Below, in pieces: positions 20,501 to 28,013 of a stretch of 64,000 nucleotides of DNA (position 1 is the first letter of the stretch; each line of letters opens with the position of its first letter). Position numbers and translations under genes: made by a program. This DNA comes from Piscinibacter sp. XHJ-5. Its GTDB lineage: Bacteria; Pseudomonadota; Gammaproteobacteria; Burkholderiales; Burkholderiaceae_C. The notes beneath the pieces were generated by a model, which ran no database searches, was not told where the DNA came from, and saw nothing but the letters and a program-made list of their open reading frames with translations. The stretch is taken from positions 1,984,001 through 2,048,000 of the forward strand of contig NZ_CP123228.1 in NCBI RefSeq assembly GCF_029855045.1. Direction: 5' to 3'.

Positions 20501-23500
20501 GTGCCGGCGGCGAAGTCGTCGTGGGCCGAGCTGGCGGTGTAGGTCCACGCGCCGGTGGCGTCGATGGAGAACGTGCCGTAGCTGCCGGCGGTTCCGGCTT
20601 GCGCGACGAAGGCAGCGGTGGAATCGACGTCGGAGACGGTCAGCGTGCCGCCGGTCGACAGCACCGCGTCGGTCTCGTCCAGCGTGACCGTCTGCGAGGA
20701 AACGACCGCAGCATCGTTGGTGCCGCGGATATGCACGGTGATCGACGTCGGCGTGCCATCGGCGGACACCACGGCGAAGGTGTCGGAGTAGGTGGTGCCG
20801 GCGACGAAGTCGTCGTGGGCCGAGCTGGCGGTGTAGGTCCACGCGCCAGTGGCATCGATGGAGAACGTGCCGTAGCTGCCGGCGGTTCCGGCTTGCGCGA
20901 CGAAGGCCGCGGTCGAGTCGACGTCCGAGACGGTGAGCGTGCCGCCGGTCGACAGCACCGCGTCGGTCTCGTCCAGCGTGACCGTCTGCGAGGACACGAC
21001 CGCAGCATCGTTGGTGCCGCGGATATGCACGGTGACCGACGTCGGCGTGCCATCGGCGGACACCACGGTGAACGTGTCGCTGTAGGTCGTGCCGGCGACG
21101 AAATCGTCGTGTGCCGAGCTGGCGGTGTAGGTCCACGCGCCAGTGGCGTCGATGGAGAACGTGCCGTAGCTGCCGGTGGTTCCGGCTTGCGCGACGAAGG
21201 CCGCGGTGGAGTCGACGTCCGAGACGGTCAGCGTGCCACCGGTGGAAAGAACCGCGTTGGTCTCGTCCAGCGTGACGGTCTGGCTCGACACGACGGCCGC
21301 GTCGTTGGTGCCACGGATATGGATGGTGACGGACGTCGGCGTGCCATCAGCTGACACCACCGCAAACGTGTCGGAGTAGGTCGTGCCGGCGACGAAGTCG
21401 TCGTGCGCCGAGCTGGCGGTGTAGGTCCACGCACCAGTGGCATCGATGGAGAACGTGCCGTAGCTGCCGGCGGTGCCGGCTTGCGCGACGAAGGCGGCGG
21501 CGGAGTCGACGTCGGAGACGGTCAGCGTGCCTCCGGTCGACAGCACCGCGTTGGTCTCGTCGAGCGTGACCGTCTGGCTGGACACGATGGCCGCGTCGTT
21601 GGTGCCGCGGATGTGGACGGTGACGGACGTCGGGGTGCCGTCGGCGGACAGCACGGCGAAGGTGTCGGAGTAGGTCGTGCCGGCGACGAAGTGGTCGTGC
21701 GCGGAGTTGGCGGTGAACGTCCACGCACCGTTGGCGTCGATGGAGAACGTGCCGTACGTGCCGGCAGTACCTGCCTGCGCTACGTAGGCGGCAGTGGAGT
21801 CGACGTCCGAGACGGTCAGCGTGCCACCGGTGGAAAGAACCGCGTTGGTCTCGTCCAGCGTGACGGTCTGGCTCGACACGACGGCCGTGTCGTTGGTGCC
21901 CCGGATGTGGACGGTGACGGACGTCGGCGTTCCGTCGGCGGACAGCACCGCAAGCGTGTCGGAATAGGTCGTGCCGGCGACGAAATCGTCGTGTGCCGAG
22001 CTGGCGGTGTAGGTCCACGCGCCAGTGGCGTCGATGGAGAACGTGCCGTAGGTGCCGGCGGTGCCGGCTTGGGCCACGAAGGCCGCCGTGGAGTCGACGT
22101 CGGAGACGGTCAGCGTGCCACCCGTGGACAGCGCCGCGTTCGTCTCGTCGAGCGTGACGGTCTGTGAGGACACGACCGCAGCGTCATTGGTGCCGCGGAT
22201 GTGGACGGTGACGGATGTCGGCGTGTCATCGGCGGACAGCACGGCGAAGGTGTCGGCGTAAGTGGTGCCAGCAACGAAATCGTCGTGTGCAGAGTTGGTG
22301 GTGTAGGTCCACGCACCAGTGGCATCGATGGAGAACGTGCCGTAGCTGCCGGCGGTACCGGCTTGGGCCACGAAGGCGGCGGCAGAGTCGACGTCCGAGA
22401 CGGTGAGCGTGCCGCCGGTGGACAGCACCGCGTCTGTCTCGTCCAGCGTGACCGTCTGCGAGGAAACGACCGCAGCATCGTTGGTGCCGCGGATATGCAC
22501 GGTGATCGACGTCGGCGTGCCATCGGCGGACACGACTGCGAAGGTGTCGGAGTAAGTGGTGCCAGCGACGAAATCGTCGTGTGCAGAGTTGGCGGTGTAG
22601 GTCCACGCACCGGTGGCGTCGATGGAGAAGGTGCCGTACGTGCCGGCGGTGCCGGCTTGGGCCGCGAAGGCGGCGGCGGAGTCGACGTCGGACACGGTGA
22701 GCGTGCCACCCGTGGACAGCACGGCGTTCGTCTCGTCGAGCGTGACGGTCTGTGAGGACACGACCGCAGCGTCGTTGGTGCCGCGGATGTTCACCGTTAC
22801 CGAAGTTGGTGTGCCATCGGCCGAAACGACGGTGAACGTGTCGCTGTAGGTGGTGCCGGCGATGAACTCGTCGTGCGCGGAGGTGGCGGTGTAGGTCCAC
22901 GCGCCGTTCGTGCCGATCGAGAACGTGCCGTGAATGCCCACCGTGCCGGTCTGCGCCACAAAGGCGGCGCTCGAATCGACATCCGAGATCGTCAGCGAGC
23001 CGCCGGTGGTGAGCACCGCGTCGGCTTCATCGAGCGTGACGGTCTGGCTCGAGACGACGGCCGCGTCGTTGGTGCCGCGGATCTGGACCGTGACCGACGT
23101 CGGCGTGCCGTCGGCAGTGACGACCGTGAAAGTGTCGGAATAGGTCGTGCCGGCGACGAACTGGTCATGCGCGGAGCTCGCGGTGTAGGTCCAGCTGCCG
23201 CTGGTGTCGATGGAGAAGCTGCCGTAGGCACCTGCCGTGTTCGACTGAGCGATGAACGTGGCCGATGAATCGGCGTCCGATGCCGTCAGAGTGCCACCGG
23301 TCGAAAGCACGGCGTCGGTCTCGTCGAGCGTGACCGTCTGGCTGGACACTTGGGCCGCATCGCCGGTGCCGCGGATGTGGACGGTGACCGATGTGGGCGT
23401 GCCGTCGGCGGACACCACGGCGAACGTGTCGCTGTAGGTGGTGCCGGCGACGAACTCGTCGTGCGCGGAGCTGGCGGTGTAGGTCCACGCGCCATTCACA

Positions 23501-26241
23501 TCGATTGAGAAAGTGCCGTAGACGCCGGCGGTTCCTGCTTGCGCCACGAAGGCAGCTGTGGAGTCGACGTCCGAGACCGTGAGCGTGCCGCCGGTGGACA
23601 GCACAACGTCCGTCTCGTCGAGCGTGACCGTCTGGCTCGACACGACGGCCGCGTCGTTGCTGCCGCGAATGTTGACCGTCACCGACGTCGGTGTGCCGTC
23701 GGCGGACACCACGGCGAACGTGTCGGAATAGGTCGTGCCTGCGACGAAGTCGTCGTGCGCCGAGCTGGCGGTGTAGGTCCACGCGCCGGTGGCGTCGATG
23801 GAGAAGCTGCCGTAGGTGCCGGCGGTGCCGGCTTGCGCCACGAAGGCAGCGGCAGAGTCCACGTCGGAGGCCGCCAGCGTGCCGCCGGTGCTCAGCACTG
23901 CGTCCGTCTCGTCGAGCGTCACCGTCTGGCTAGAGACGACAGCCGCATCGTTGGTGCCGCGGATGTGCACGGTGACGGACGTCGGCGTGCCGTCGGCGGA
24001 CAGCACGGTGAACGTGTCGGAATAGGTCGTGCCGGCAACGAACTCGTCGTGCGCGGAGCTGGCGGTGTAGGTCCACGCGCCATTCGCATCGACGGAGAAG
24101 ATGCCGTAGCTGCCGGCAGTGCCCGCCTGTGCGACGAAGGCGGCGGGGGAATCGACATCCGACACCGCGAGCGCGCCGGACGTCGAGAGGACCGCGTCGG
24201 TCTCGTCGAGCGTGACGGCTTGCGACGACAAGACCGCGGCATCGTTGGTGCCGCGAATGTGAACGGTCACCGAGGTCGGCGTGCCGTCGGCGGACATCAC
24301 CGTGAAGGTGTCGCTGTAGGTCGTGCCGGCGACGAATTCGTCGTGCGCGGAGCCCGCGGTATAGGTCCAGGCACCCGTCGCGTCGATCGAGAACGTTCCG
24401 TGGCTGCCGGCGGTGCCCGCCTGTGCCACGAAGGCTGCTGCAGAGTCGACGTCGGAGACGGTCAGCGCTCCGCCCGTCGACAGCACCGCGTCGGTCTCGT
24501 CGAGCGTGACCGTCTGGCTCGACACGACGGCCGCATCGTTGGTGCCCCGGATGTGCACGGTGACGGATGTCGGCGTGCCGTCGGCGGACACGACTGCGAA
24601 GGTGTCGGAGTAGGTGGTGCCGGCGACGAACTCGTCGTGCGCCGAACCCGCGGTGTAGGTCCACGCGCCAGCGGCATCGATGGAGAAGGTGCCGTAGGTG
24701 CCGGCCGTGGCCGCCTGCGGGACGAAGGCGGCGGGCGAATCGACGTCGGAAATGCTCAGCTGGCCTTGCGCCGAGATGGGCGCATCGCCCTCGACGAGCT
24801 CCGTCGTCTGCGCGCTCAGCAGCGCTGCATCGTTGGTGCCGGTGGCGGTCACCGTGACAAGCGAGATGGACCCGTCCGTCAGCGTGACGGTGAACGTCTC
24901 GGTCGCGATCTGGCCGCTGCCGAGGCTGTCTGCGCGGCTGTCCAGCGTGTAGGTCCAGGCGCCGTCGGCCGACAGCACCAGTGAGCCGAAATTGCCGGCC
25001 GTCGTGCCGGTGACGAAGGCCAGCGAAGGATTGTCCGCATCCGAGGCGCTCAGCGTCCCGCTGACCGAGGACGACAGGTCTTCGGTGACGGCGCCGCTGT
25101 CGGCCGAGATGACGGGCAGATCGTCGGTGCCGCTGATGGAGACGACGACTTGCCGCGTGCTGCCGTCCAGCGTGGTGACGGTGAACGTCTCCACCGGCAG
25201 GGTGGCGCCCAGCGCCAGCCCTTGCACGGCGGGGTCGGCGTTGTCGAGGGTGTAGGTCCACGCGCCGGAGGCATCGATGCTGAAGCGGCCGTGGGCACCC
25301 GCCACGTCGGTCATCGCGATGAAGGCGGCTTCGCCGGCGTCGGCGTCGCTGACGCTCAGCGAGCCGATGGCCACGAGTGTGCTGTCCTCCACCACGGCGC
25401 CGTTTCCTTCGCCGGCGATGGACGCGCGGTCGGACAGGCCCGTCACGGTGATGCCGAAGGTCGCCGGCGCCGACACCGCACCGTCGTCGTCGGTCACGGT
25501 GAAGCCGATGCCGGCGTCGCCGTTGAAGTCGGGCGCAGGCTGGAACAGCAATCCGGCGGCCTGGGCGGGGGTCAGGCTCTGGCCGACCGCGACTGGCGTC
25601 ACGCCGTCGGCCAGCAGCAGCCTGCTGCCGGAAGGCAGCGAGACGATGGTGACGGCGGCGATGCTGCCGTCGGGGTCGGCGCCGCGCAGCGTCACCGGCA
25701 GCGTGCTGTCCTCGAGCGTGCTGGCGATCGAAGCCGTCGCGGTCGGGGCCTGGTTGGCCGGCGTCGCGGCGTCGTCGCTGCCGTCGTCGCTGCCCGGCGC
25801 CGGCACGTCGTTGCGGATCTCCTGGGCGCCGAGGTCGTTGGAGGTGACGAAGGCCTTGGCCGATGCCGGCGAGGCGCTCTGCGCCAGCGTGCTGCCCGCG
25901 GGAATCGACTCGACGACGCGGTCGACGCGCAGCCCAGGGCCCAGGTCGCCGCCGCCTTCGCCGCCCACGACCGCGGCGGTGGCCGCGGTCGGCTCGGCGT
26001 TCTCGATGCCGGCGATCACGCGGTCGATGTCGTCGGTCGCGCCGCTGGCGGCCGCCTTCGAGGTCTCCTCGGGCGCCAGTTCGACGATGCCGTCCTGCGT
26101 GGTGAGGATCACGTCGCCGCGCTGGACCAGGTCGCCCAGCTTGAGCGCTCTCATCTTGCCGTCCGCGGTTCGGATCAGGGCAGCGCCCCACAGACCGGTG
26201 ACTCTTCCTTGGACGGTTTGAACGATGGTGGGCATGGACAA
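11575..26241 (-). CDS. Giant type I-secreted RTX adhesin with retention module and 29 tandem VCBS-like units
   Basis: A 4888-residue surface adhesin. N-terminal 1-60 matches the retention module of LapA-like adhesins (TVQGRVTGLWGAALIRTADG), followed by an Ala-rich stretch with a dialanine motif TAATAA at 85-90, a plausible LapG-type protease site. Residues about 150-468 hold diverged cadherin/VCBS-like domains. Residues 469-3310 are 29 consecutive units of exactly 98 residues (TNDAAVVSSQTVTLDET start, HIRG end). Residues 3311-4700 carry further Ig/cadherin-like domains (repeated VLANDTD, GTYTYT) and two jelly-roll-like modules near 3790-3955 and 4510-4660. Nonapeptide RTX repeats (GGAGSDVLNGG) lie near 4705-4770, then a C-terminal type I secretion target. 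Exporter and adaptor genes lie directly upstream on the same strand. TolC, LapD and LapG homologues are not in the window. Confidence 0.93.
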   Translation of the reverse strand: MSMPTIVQTVQGRVTGLWGAALIRTADGKMRALKLGDLVQRGDVILTTQDGIVELAPEETSKAAASGATDDIDRVIAGIENAEPTAATAAVVGGEGGGDLGPGLRVDRVVESIPAGSTLAQSASPASAKAFVTSNDLGAQEIRNDVPAPGSDDGSDDAATPANQAPTATASIASTLEDSTLPVTLRGADPDGSIAAVTIVSLPSGSRLLLADGVTPVAVGQSLTPAQAAGLLFQPAPDFNGDAGIGFTVTDDDGAVSAPATFGITVTGLSDRASIAGEGNGAVVEDSTLVAIGSLSVSDADAGEAAFIAMTDVAGAHGRFSIDASGAWTYTLDNADPAVQGLALGATLPVETFTVTTLDGSTRQVVVSISGTDDLPVISADSGAVTEDLSSSVSGTLSASDADNPSLAFVTGTTAGNFGSLVLSADGAWTYTLDSRADSLGSGQIATETFTVTLTDGSISLVTVTATGTNDAALLSAQTTELVEGDAPISAQGQLSISDVDSPAAFVPQAATAGTYGTFSIDAAGAWTYTAGSAHDEFVAGTTYSDTFAVVSADGTPTSVTVHIRGTNDAAVVSSQTVTLDETDAVLSTGGALTVSDVDSAAAFVAQAGTAGSHGTFSIDATGAWTYTAGSAHDEFVAGTTYSDTFTVMSADGTPTSVTVHIRGTNDAAVLSSQAVTLDETDAVLSTSGALAVSDVDSPAAFVAQAGTAGSYGIFSVDANGAWTYTASSAHDEFVAGTTYSDTFTVLSADGTPTSVTVHIRGTNDAAVVSSQTVTLDETDAVLSTGGTLAASDVDSAAAFVAQAGTAGTYGSFSIDATGAWTYTASSAHDDFVAGTTYSDTFAVVSADGTPTSVTVNIRGSNDAAVVSSQTVTLDETDVVLSTGGTLTVSDVDSTAAFVAQAGTAGVYGTFSIDVNGAWTYTASSAHDEFVAGTTYSDTFAVVSADGTPTSVTVHIRGTGDAAQVSSQTVTLDETDAVLSTGGTLTASDADSSATFIAQSNTAGAYGSFSIDTSGSWTYTASSAHDQFVAGTTYSDTFTVVTADGTPTSVTVQIRGTNDAAVVSSQTVTLDEADAVLTTGGSLTISDVDSSAAFVAQTGTVGIHGTFSIGTNGAWTYTATSAHDEFIAGTTYSDTFTVVSADGTPTSVTVNIRGTNDAAVVSSQTVTLDETNAVLSTGGTLTVSDVDSAAAFAAQAGTAGTYGTFSIDATGAWTYTANSAHDDFVAGTTYSDTFAVVSADGTPTSITVHIRGTNDAAVVSSQTVTLDETDAVLSTGGTLTVSDVDSAAAFVAQAGTAGSYGTFSIDATGAWTYTTNSAHDDFVAGTTYADTFAVLSADDTPTSVTVHIRGTNDAAVVSSQTVTLDETNAALSTGGTLTVSDVDSTAAFVAQAGTAGTYGTFSIDATGAWTYTASSAHDDFVAGTTYSDTLAVLSADGTPTSVTVHIRGTNDTAVVSSQTVTLDETNAVLSTGGTLTVSDVDSTAAYVAQAGTAGTYGTFSIDANGAWTFTANSAHDHFVAGTTYSDTFAVLSADGTPTSVTVHIRGTNDAAIVSSQTVTLDETNAVLSTGGTLTVSDVDSAAAFVAQAGTAGSYGTFSIDATGAWTYTASSAHDDFVAGTTYSDTFAVVSADGTPTSVTIHIRGTNDAAVVSSQTVTLDETNAVLSTGGTLTVSDVDSTAAFVAQAGTTGSYGTFSIDATGAWTYTASSAHDDFVAGTTYSDTFTVVSADGTPTSVTVHIRGTNDAAVVSSQTVTLDETDAVLSTGGTLTVSDVDSTAAFVAQAGTAGSYGTFSIDATGAWTYTASSAHDDFVAGTTYSDTFAVVSADGTPTSITVHIRGTNDAAVVSSQTVTLDETDAVLSTGGTLTVSDVDSTAAFVAQAGTAGSYGTFSIDATGAWTYTASSAHDDFAAGTTYSDTFAVVSADGTPTSVTVHIRGTNDGAIVSSQTVTLDETNAVLSTGGTLTVSDVDSAAAFVAQAGTAGSYGTFSIDATGAWTYTASSAHNDFVAGTTYSDTFAVVSADGTPTSVTVHIRGTNDAAVVSSQTVTLDETNAVLSTGGTLTISDVDSAAAFVAQAGTAGSYGTFSIDATGAWTYTTSSAHNDFVAGTTYSDTFAVLSADGTPTSVTVHIRGTNDAAVVSSQTVTLDETNAVLSTGGTLTVSDVDSAAAFVAQAGTAGSYGTFSIDAAGAWTYTASSAHDDFVAGTTYSDTFAVVSADGTPTSVTVHIRGTNDAAVVSSQTVTLDETNAVLSTSGTLTVSDVDSAAAFVAQAGTAGTYGTFSIDATGAWTYTASSAHNDFVAGTTYSDTFAVVSADGTPTSVTVHIRGTNDAAIVSSQTVTLDETNAVLSTGGMLTVSDVDSAAAFVAQAGTAGSYGTFSIDATGAWTYTASSAHDDFVAGTTYSDTFAVVSADGTPTSVTVHIRGTNDAAVVSSQTVTLDETNAVLSTGGTLTISDVDSAAAFVAQAGTAGTYGTFSIDATGAWTYTASSAHNDFVAGTTYSDTFAVVSADGTPTSVTVHIRGTNDAAVVSSQTVTLDETNAVLSTGGTLTVSDVDSTAAFVAQAGTAGSYGTFSIDATGAWTYTASSAHDDFVAGTTYSDTFAVVSADGTPTSVTVHIRGTNDAAVVSSQTVTLDETNAVLSTGGTLTVSDVDSTAAFVAQTGAAGSYGTFSIDANGAWTYTASSAHDDFVAGTTYSDTFAVLSADGTPTSVTVHIRGTNDAAIVSSQTVTLDETNAVLSTGGTLTISDVDSAAAFVAQAGTAGSYGTFSIDATGAWTYTASSAHDDFVAGTIYSDTFAVVSADGTPTSVTVHIRGTNDAAVVSSQTVTLDETNAVLSTGGTLTVSDVDSAAAFVAQAGTAGSYGTFSIDATGAWTYTASSAHDDFVAGTTYSDTFAVVSADGTPTSVTIHIRGTNDAAIVSSQTVTLDETNAVLSTSGTLTVSDVDSAAAFVAQAGTAGSYGTFSIDPNGAWTYTTSSAHNDFVAGTTYSDTFAVVSADGTPTSVTVHIRGTNDAAVVSSQTVTLDETNAVLSTGGTLTVSDVDSTAAFVVQAGTAGTYGTFSIDAAGAWTYIASSAHNDFVAGTTYSDTFAVQSADGTPTSVTVHIRGTNDAAIVSSQTVSLDETNAVLSTGGTLTVSDVDSAAAFVAQAGTAGSYGTFTIAANGTWTYTATSAHDEFAAGTTYTDTFAVLSADGTPTSVTVHIRGSNDAAVLSSQTVGLTETNAVLSTGGTLTNADVDSPATFVPQSGTAGSFGSFSIASNGNWTYTASSAHDEFVAGTTYTDTFTVTAADGTQTSVTVNILGTNDTAIIGGTATGSVIEAGGTDNSTAGTPNAAGSLTIGDPEAGQAQFQTPASLAGTYGSFTFDPATGAWTYALDNARAATQALTAGQLVHDTVTVVSADGTASRAIDVTIVGANDAPVAVADVRTIVEDGSAIGNVLLNDTDVDSSSRTLTQFSVAGVSGSFAAGSTAAIAGVGTLTMQADGGYLFAPAADFNGAVPTISYTLSDGSYTATTTLAIGVTAVADAPQLDLDANDSTAAGANRSATYTENGSAVSIADVDMRITDVDSPTLQGATITLTNIQPGDVLAIAAPMPAGISATINSANSITLSGSATPAAYEAAIRAITFSNTSDTPSTTPRTIQVSVNDGVLGSNLATATINVVAVNDAPVGVADARTTSEDTATTGNVLGNDSDVDGGTLSVTQFSVAGVAGTFAAGATASIAGVGTLQIASNGNFSFTPATDYSGSVPLATYTVSDGAATSTSSLAITVTPVADQPALASWTTQWVNLSENWSDNDVSAGQLVWTGSDAAAVEVATQNIYSSVQNPHTAATPSTNLVAELEGDPDAANWIQTTVEAPLAGQLMQIQFDTIRRAVSGSTDKNTQSFDVLWNGTVVGSFNPSASSWSTPVLQVTSVAGSNTLRLRPTDQTGSFGALIDNLSVTTIADGSENTAVRLPSLAGSAVFGDMADNSEVHTLRVSTIPVGATLTDGTRSFTATSGNTAVTIFNEDTPSASFGGANWNLATLRLTPPTNFNGNVSLTVTATAAESANGSSASASSTLNLFVYGVNNAPTAVADSASVSEDATLAPVTGLLANDTDPENGTLFVSGVNGSAANVGTTISGSNGTIQIEADGSYVYTPNAATQTLRVGQTLTDTFTYTMKDSGGLVSTATLTITIQGANDAPVGVADSGSLAENATLTTTAAAGVLANDTDIDSGDTRTVSAVSFGATTGSVGSAIVGTYGTLTLFADGHYSYAANRPAADALATGQTATEAFAYTVRDAAGATSTATVTFTITGTNDAPVGVADSYTVVEGSTSTQATVLANDTDADSASLSVSLFAASSAAAGVAANGTNTITTALGGTVKMNANGTYTYTAPTATHDGADTPVSDSFVYRTSDGSATSGWATVTINLTDTVPTAVHDGATILWGGAVSGNLLGNDVAVDGGKALTAIQFNGSTYAVANSGTTTIATSDGVLAVQANGSYTYTHNLTGTATVSGTSVAQWETQVDSFAFLAGNNSWSSNGNLNLAALNGSAAALVDYAGGSKPGLTVSNGGVDNGEQLIIHLPELANTASLSIAQFNQSANATWRAYDENGVLVDQGDFTNAVSSSNGTVFTQAINNTQPFSYLQLSYSSVNNSQGYVLQALTYQRGGSGHGDLFNYTMRDADGDTSSATLEVAVGSSNAVVASGTLQEGSESAETLTGSASADVLMGKGGNDTLLGNDGNDRLYGGAGSDVLNGGAANDIVYGGAGGDSLAGGSGADVFAWQLADRGGSGAPVVDTITDFNLSQGDVLDLRDLLQGSSPTPANLSNYLDITFTGSDTVIRVSSNGGFTNGVFSAAAEDQEIVLQGVDLRSQLSLGAGASEAQLLQEMIFRGKLLTEP
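11930..12125 (-). repeat. RTX nonapeptide calcium-binding repeats
   Basis: Inside the adhesin C-terminus, five to six GGxGxDxLx-type nonapeptides occur in a row (for example GKGGNDTLLGNDGNDRLYGG). In the RTX family such repeats bind calcium and fold outside the cell after type I export. They are followed by about 120 residues ending LLTEP, which form the uncleaved secretion signal. Confidence 0.88.
16312..24837 (-). repeat. 29 in-frame tandem repeats of 294 bp (98 residues each)
   Basis: The same landmark (reverse complement of GGCACCAACG) occurs at 24831 and, one period after the last unit, at 16305 (there as a one-base variant). This distance is 8526 bp, or 29 x 294 exactly, so no indel has been fixed in any unit. 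Units 8-28 are nearly identical in protein sequence. Units 1-7 and 29 at the edges are more divergent. Each unit has the consensus SSQTVTLDETNAVLSTGG, then SDVDSAAAFVAQAGTAG, GAWTYTASSAHDDFVAGTTY and ADGTPTSVTVHIRG, which reads as a VCBS/Ig-like beta-sandwich. Copy number may vary between strains. Confidence 0.95.
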
Positions 26242-26545
26242 CCTTGTGTGACAAAGCGGCCCGCCAAAGCGCAGCGCGCGCGCGTTTCGAGAATACCTGG
26301 GGGCCTCGTCCTTATGTCAGTGGAACCGCCCGGCTTTCGTGAACAGGGTCACCGAAGAGTGCCGAGCGTGTACCGATAAGGATGGGACCGTGTTTCGCCT
26401 GGAGAGCGTCGTGATGGGCTTGTCGGCGGGGCCGCCGCGAACTTGATGCGCCAGGTTGCGCAGTAATGCCGCGACGCCAAAAAAGTCCGCGGGCCGGGCC
26501 GCTTTGAGAACGGGGTGCGGTCCGGCGCAGCCCCGACAAACTCCC
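26242..26545 (-). promoter_or_regulatory. Upstream region of the adhesin gene (no gene seen)
   Basis: 304 bp between the adaptor stop and the adhesin start, both leftward. No coding sequence was recognised; a 75-codon open frame here has no protein-like character. Reading leftward there is a GC-rich 4-bp-stem hairpin (about 26491-26504) followed by six T at 26484-26479, a weak candidate terminator for the exporter operon. A TATTCT hexamer lies at 26295-26290 with CTGACA 19 bp before it, a weak candidate promoter for the adhesin. Both are inference from pattern only. The length of the gap suggests separate control of the adhesin from its exporter. Confidence 0.35.
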
Positions 26546-28003
26546 TCAGCGCTCGCGCAACGCGTACGCCTTGGCCTTCAGCACGGGCTTGAGCAGATAC
26601 GCCATCACGGTCTTCTTGCCGGTCAGCACGTCCACTTCGGCGGTCATGCCCGGAATGATGGGCATCCTGTCGTTGAAGTTGGCCTGCGTGGTGCGCACGC
26701 GGACCAGGTAGAACGCGTTGCCGCGCTCGTCGACCACAGTGTCGGGGCTGATGTTCTCCACCTTGGCCGTCAGGCCGCCGTAGATCGCGAAGTCGTAGGC
26801 GGTGAACTTGACCGTCGCGTCCTGGCCCGGATGGATGAAGGCGATGTCCTTGGGCTGGACCTTGGCCTCCAGCACCAGGTTGTCGTCGAGCGGCACGATC
26901 TCCACGATGTCCTTGCCCGGCTGCACCACGCCGCCGACGGTGTTGGCGAGCAGGCGCTGCACCCGCCCGCGCACGGGGCTCTTGACCTGCGCCTTCTCGA
27001 CCTTGTCGGCCAATGCCACCGCGCCTTCGTTCAGGGCGTTCAGCTTGCCCATCACATCGGCCAGCTCCTTGCGCGCCTCGTTGCGGAAGGTGAGCTCGGT
27101 CTCCTGGGTCTTGCGCTGCGCTTCTCCGATGGACGCCTGCACCCGCGCGATCTGCGCCGCGGCCTGCTCGGCGTCGCCGCGGAAGCGGCTCACGTCGCGC
27201 TCCAGCCGCAGGATGTCGACCTCGGAGACGGCGCCGCTGGCGAGCAGGGGGCGCGTGCGCGCGAGCTCCTGCTGACCCAGGTCGAGCTGGCGCTCGGCCG
27301 ACGCCTTGCGGGCGCGCATCTCGCTCAGCTCCTGCTGCCGCTGCTGCAGCTGCTGCTCGTTGATGGCGAGCATCGTGCGCAGCTCGGAGCGGCGGGTCTC
27401 GTACAGAACACGCTCGCCTTCGACGATGCGCTTCTCCTCGTCGTTGCCGGCGCGCACCGGCGGCGGCTCGAACGCCGCGCCGTCGGCCAGCGCCCTCAGC
27501 CGCGCCTGCCGCGCGCGCAGCGCGAAGCCGGTGGCGGCGCTCTCACGCACGCCCGAAGTGGCCCGCGTCTCGTCGATCCTGAGCAGCATCTGCCCGGCCT
27601 CGACCACCTGGCCCTCCTGCACGAGGATCTCCGAGACGACGCCGCCGTCGAGCGACTGCACGACCTGAAGCTGGCGCGACGGGATGACCTTGCCATCGCC
27701 GCGGGTGACCTCCTCCACCTGCGCGAAGCTCGCCCAGAGGATGAGCAGCAGCAGCACGACGACCGCGGTGCGCACGATCTTCTGCGCGCGGTGCGTGCGG
27801 CCACGCGACATCACGGCGTCGGCCTCCTGCTCGAAGGTGCGAAAGCCGGTCGGCGCAGCGGGCTGCTGCGCGACGTCGGGGCCGAACAGGCGGCCGGTGA
27901 GCGGCTCCAGTGCGACGCGGATGCGCTCAAGGCCCCGCAGCAGCGCCCGACCGGCGCGCATGAGGCCGCGCGGTGCGTCGGGGGCGGCGGGGCGGGCGTT
28001 CAT
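26546..28003 (-). CDS. HlyD-family type I secretion periplasmic adaptor
   Basis: A 485-residue membrane fusion protein that joins the ABC exporter to an outer-membrane TolC-like channel. It has a cytoplasmic N-terminus, one membrane helix at about 78-95 (AVVVLLLLILWASFA), a first lipoyl half (GDGKVIPSRQLQVVQSLDGG), a long coiled-coil hairpin rich in Gln, Glu and Arg (about 190-340), a second lipoyl half (VKSPVRGRVQRLLANTVGG) and the AprE-like beta-barrel domain (PGMTAEVDVLTGKKTV). The ATG at 28003 is preferred because homology begins there and a GAGGGA lies seven bases upstream, overlapping the ABC exporter stop region. It follows the exporter by 10 bp and precedes the adhesin by 304 bp. Confidence 0.93.
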   Translation of the reverse strand: MNARPAAPDAPRGLMRAGRALLRGLERIRVALEPLTGRLFGPDVAQQPAAPTGFRTFEQEADAVMSRGRTHRAQKIVRTAVVVLLLLILWASFAQVEEVTRGDGKVIPSRQLQVVQSLDGGVVSEILVQEGQVVEAGQMLLRIDETRATSGVRESAATGFALRARQARLRALADGAAFEPPPVRAGNDEEKRIVEGERVLYETRRSELRTMLAINEQQLQQRQQELSEMRARKASAERQLDLGQQELARTRPLLASGAVSEVDILRLERDVSRFRGDAEQAAAQIARVQASIGEAQRKTQETELTFRNEARKELADVMGKLNALNEGAVALADKVEKAQVKSPVRGRVQRLLANTVGGVVQPGKDIVEIVPLDDNLVLEAKVQPKDIAFIHPGQDATVKFTAYDFAIYGGLTAKVENISPDTVVDERGNAFYLVRVRTTQANFNDRMPIIPGMTAEVDVLTGKKTVMAYLLKPVLKAKAYALRER

Positions 28004-28013
28004 CCGCGGTCCC

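Noticed and set aside
16312..24837. Possible CRISPR array
   Set aside because: The period is 294 bp, units are coding and in frame, and there are no short repeats with unique spacers.
26312..26539. 75-codon open frame between the adhesin and adaptor genes
   Set aside because: Low-complexity Arg/Ser/Pro-rich product without ribosome-binding site or domain; treated as intergenic.
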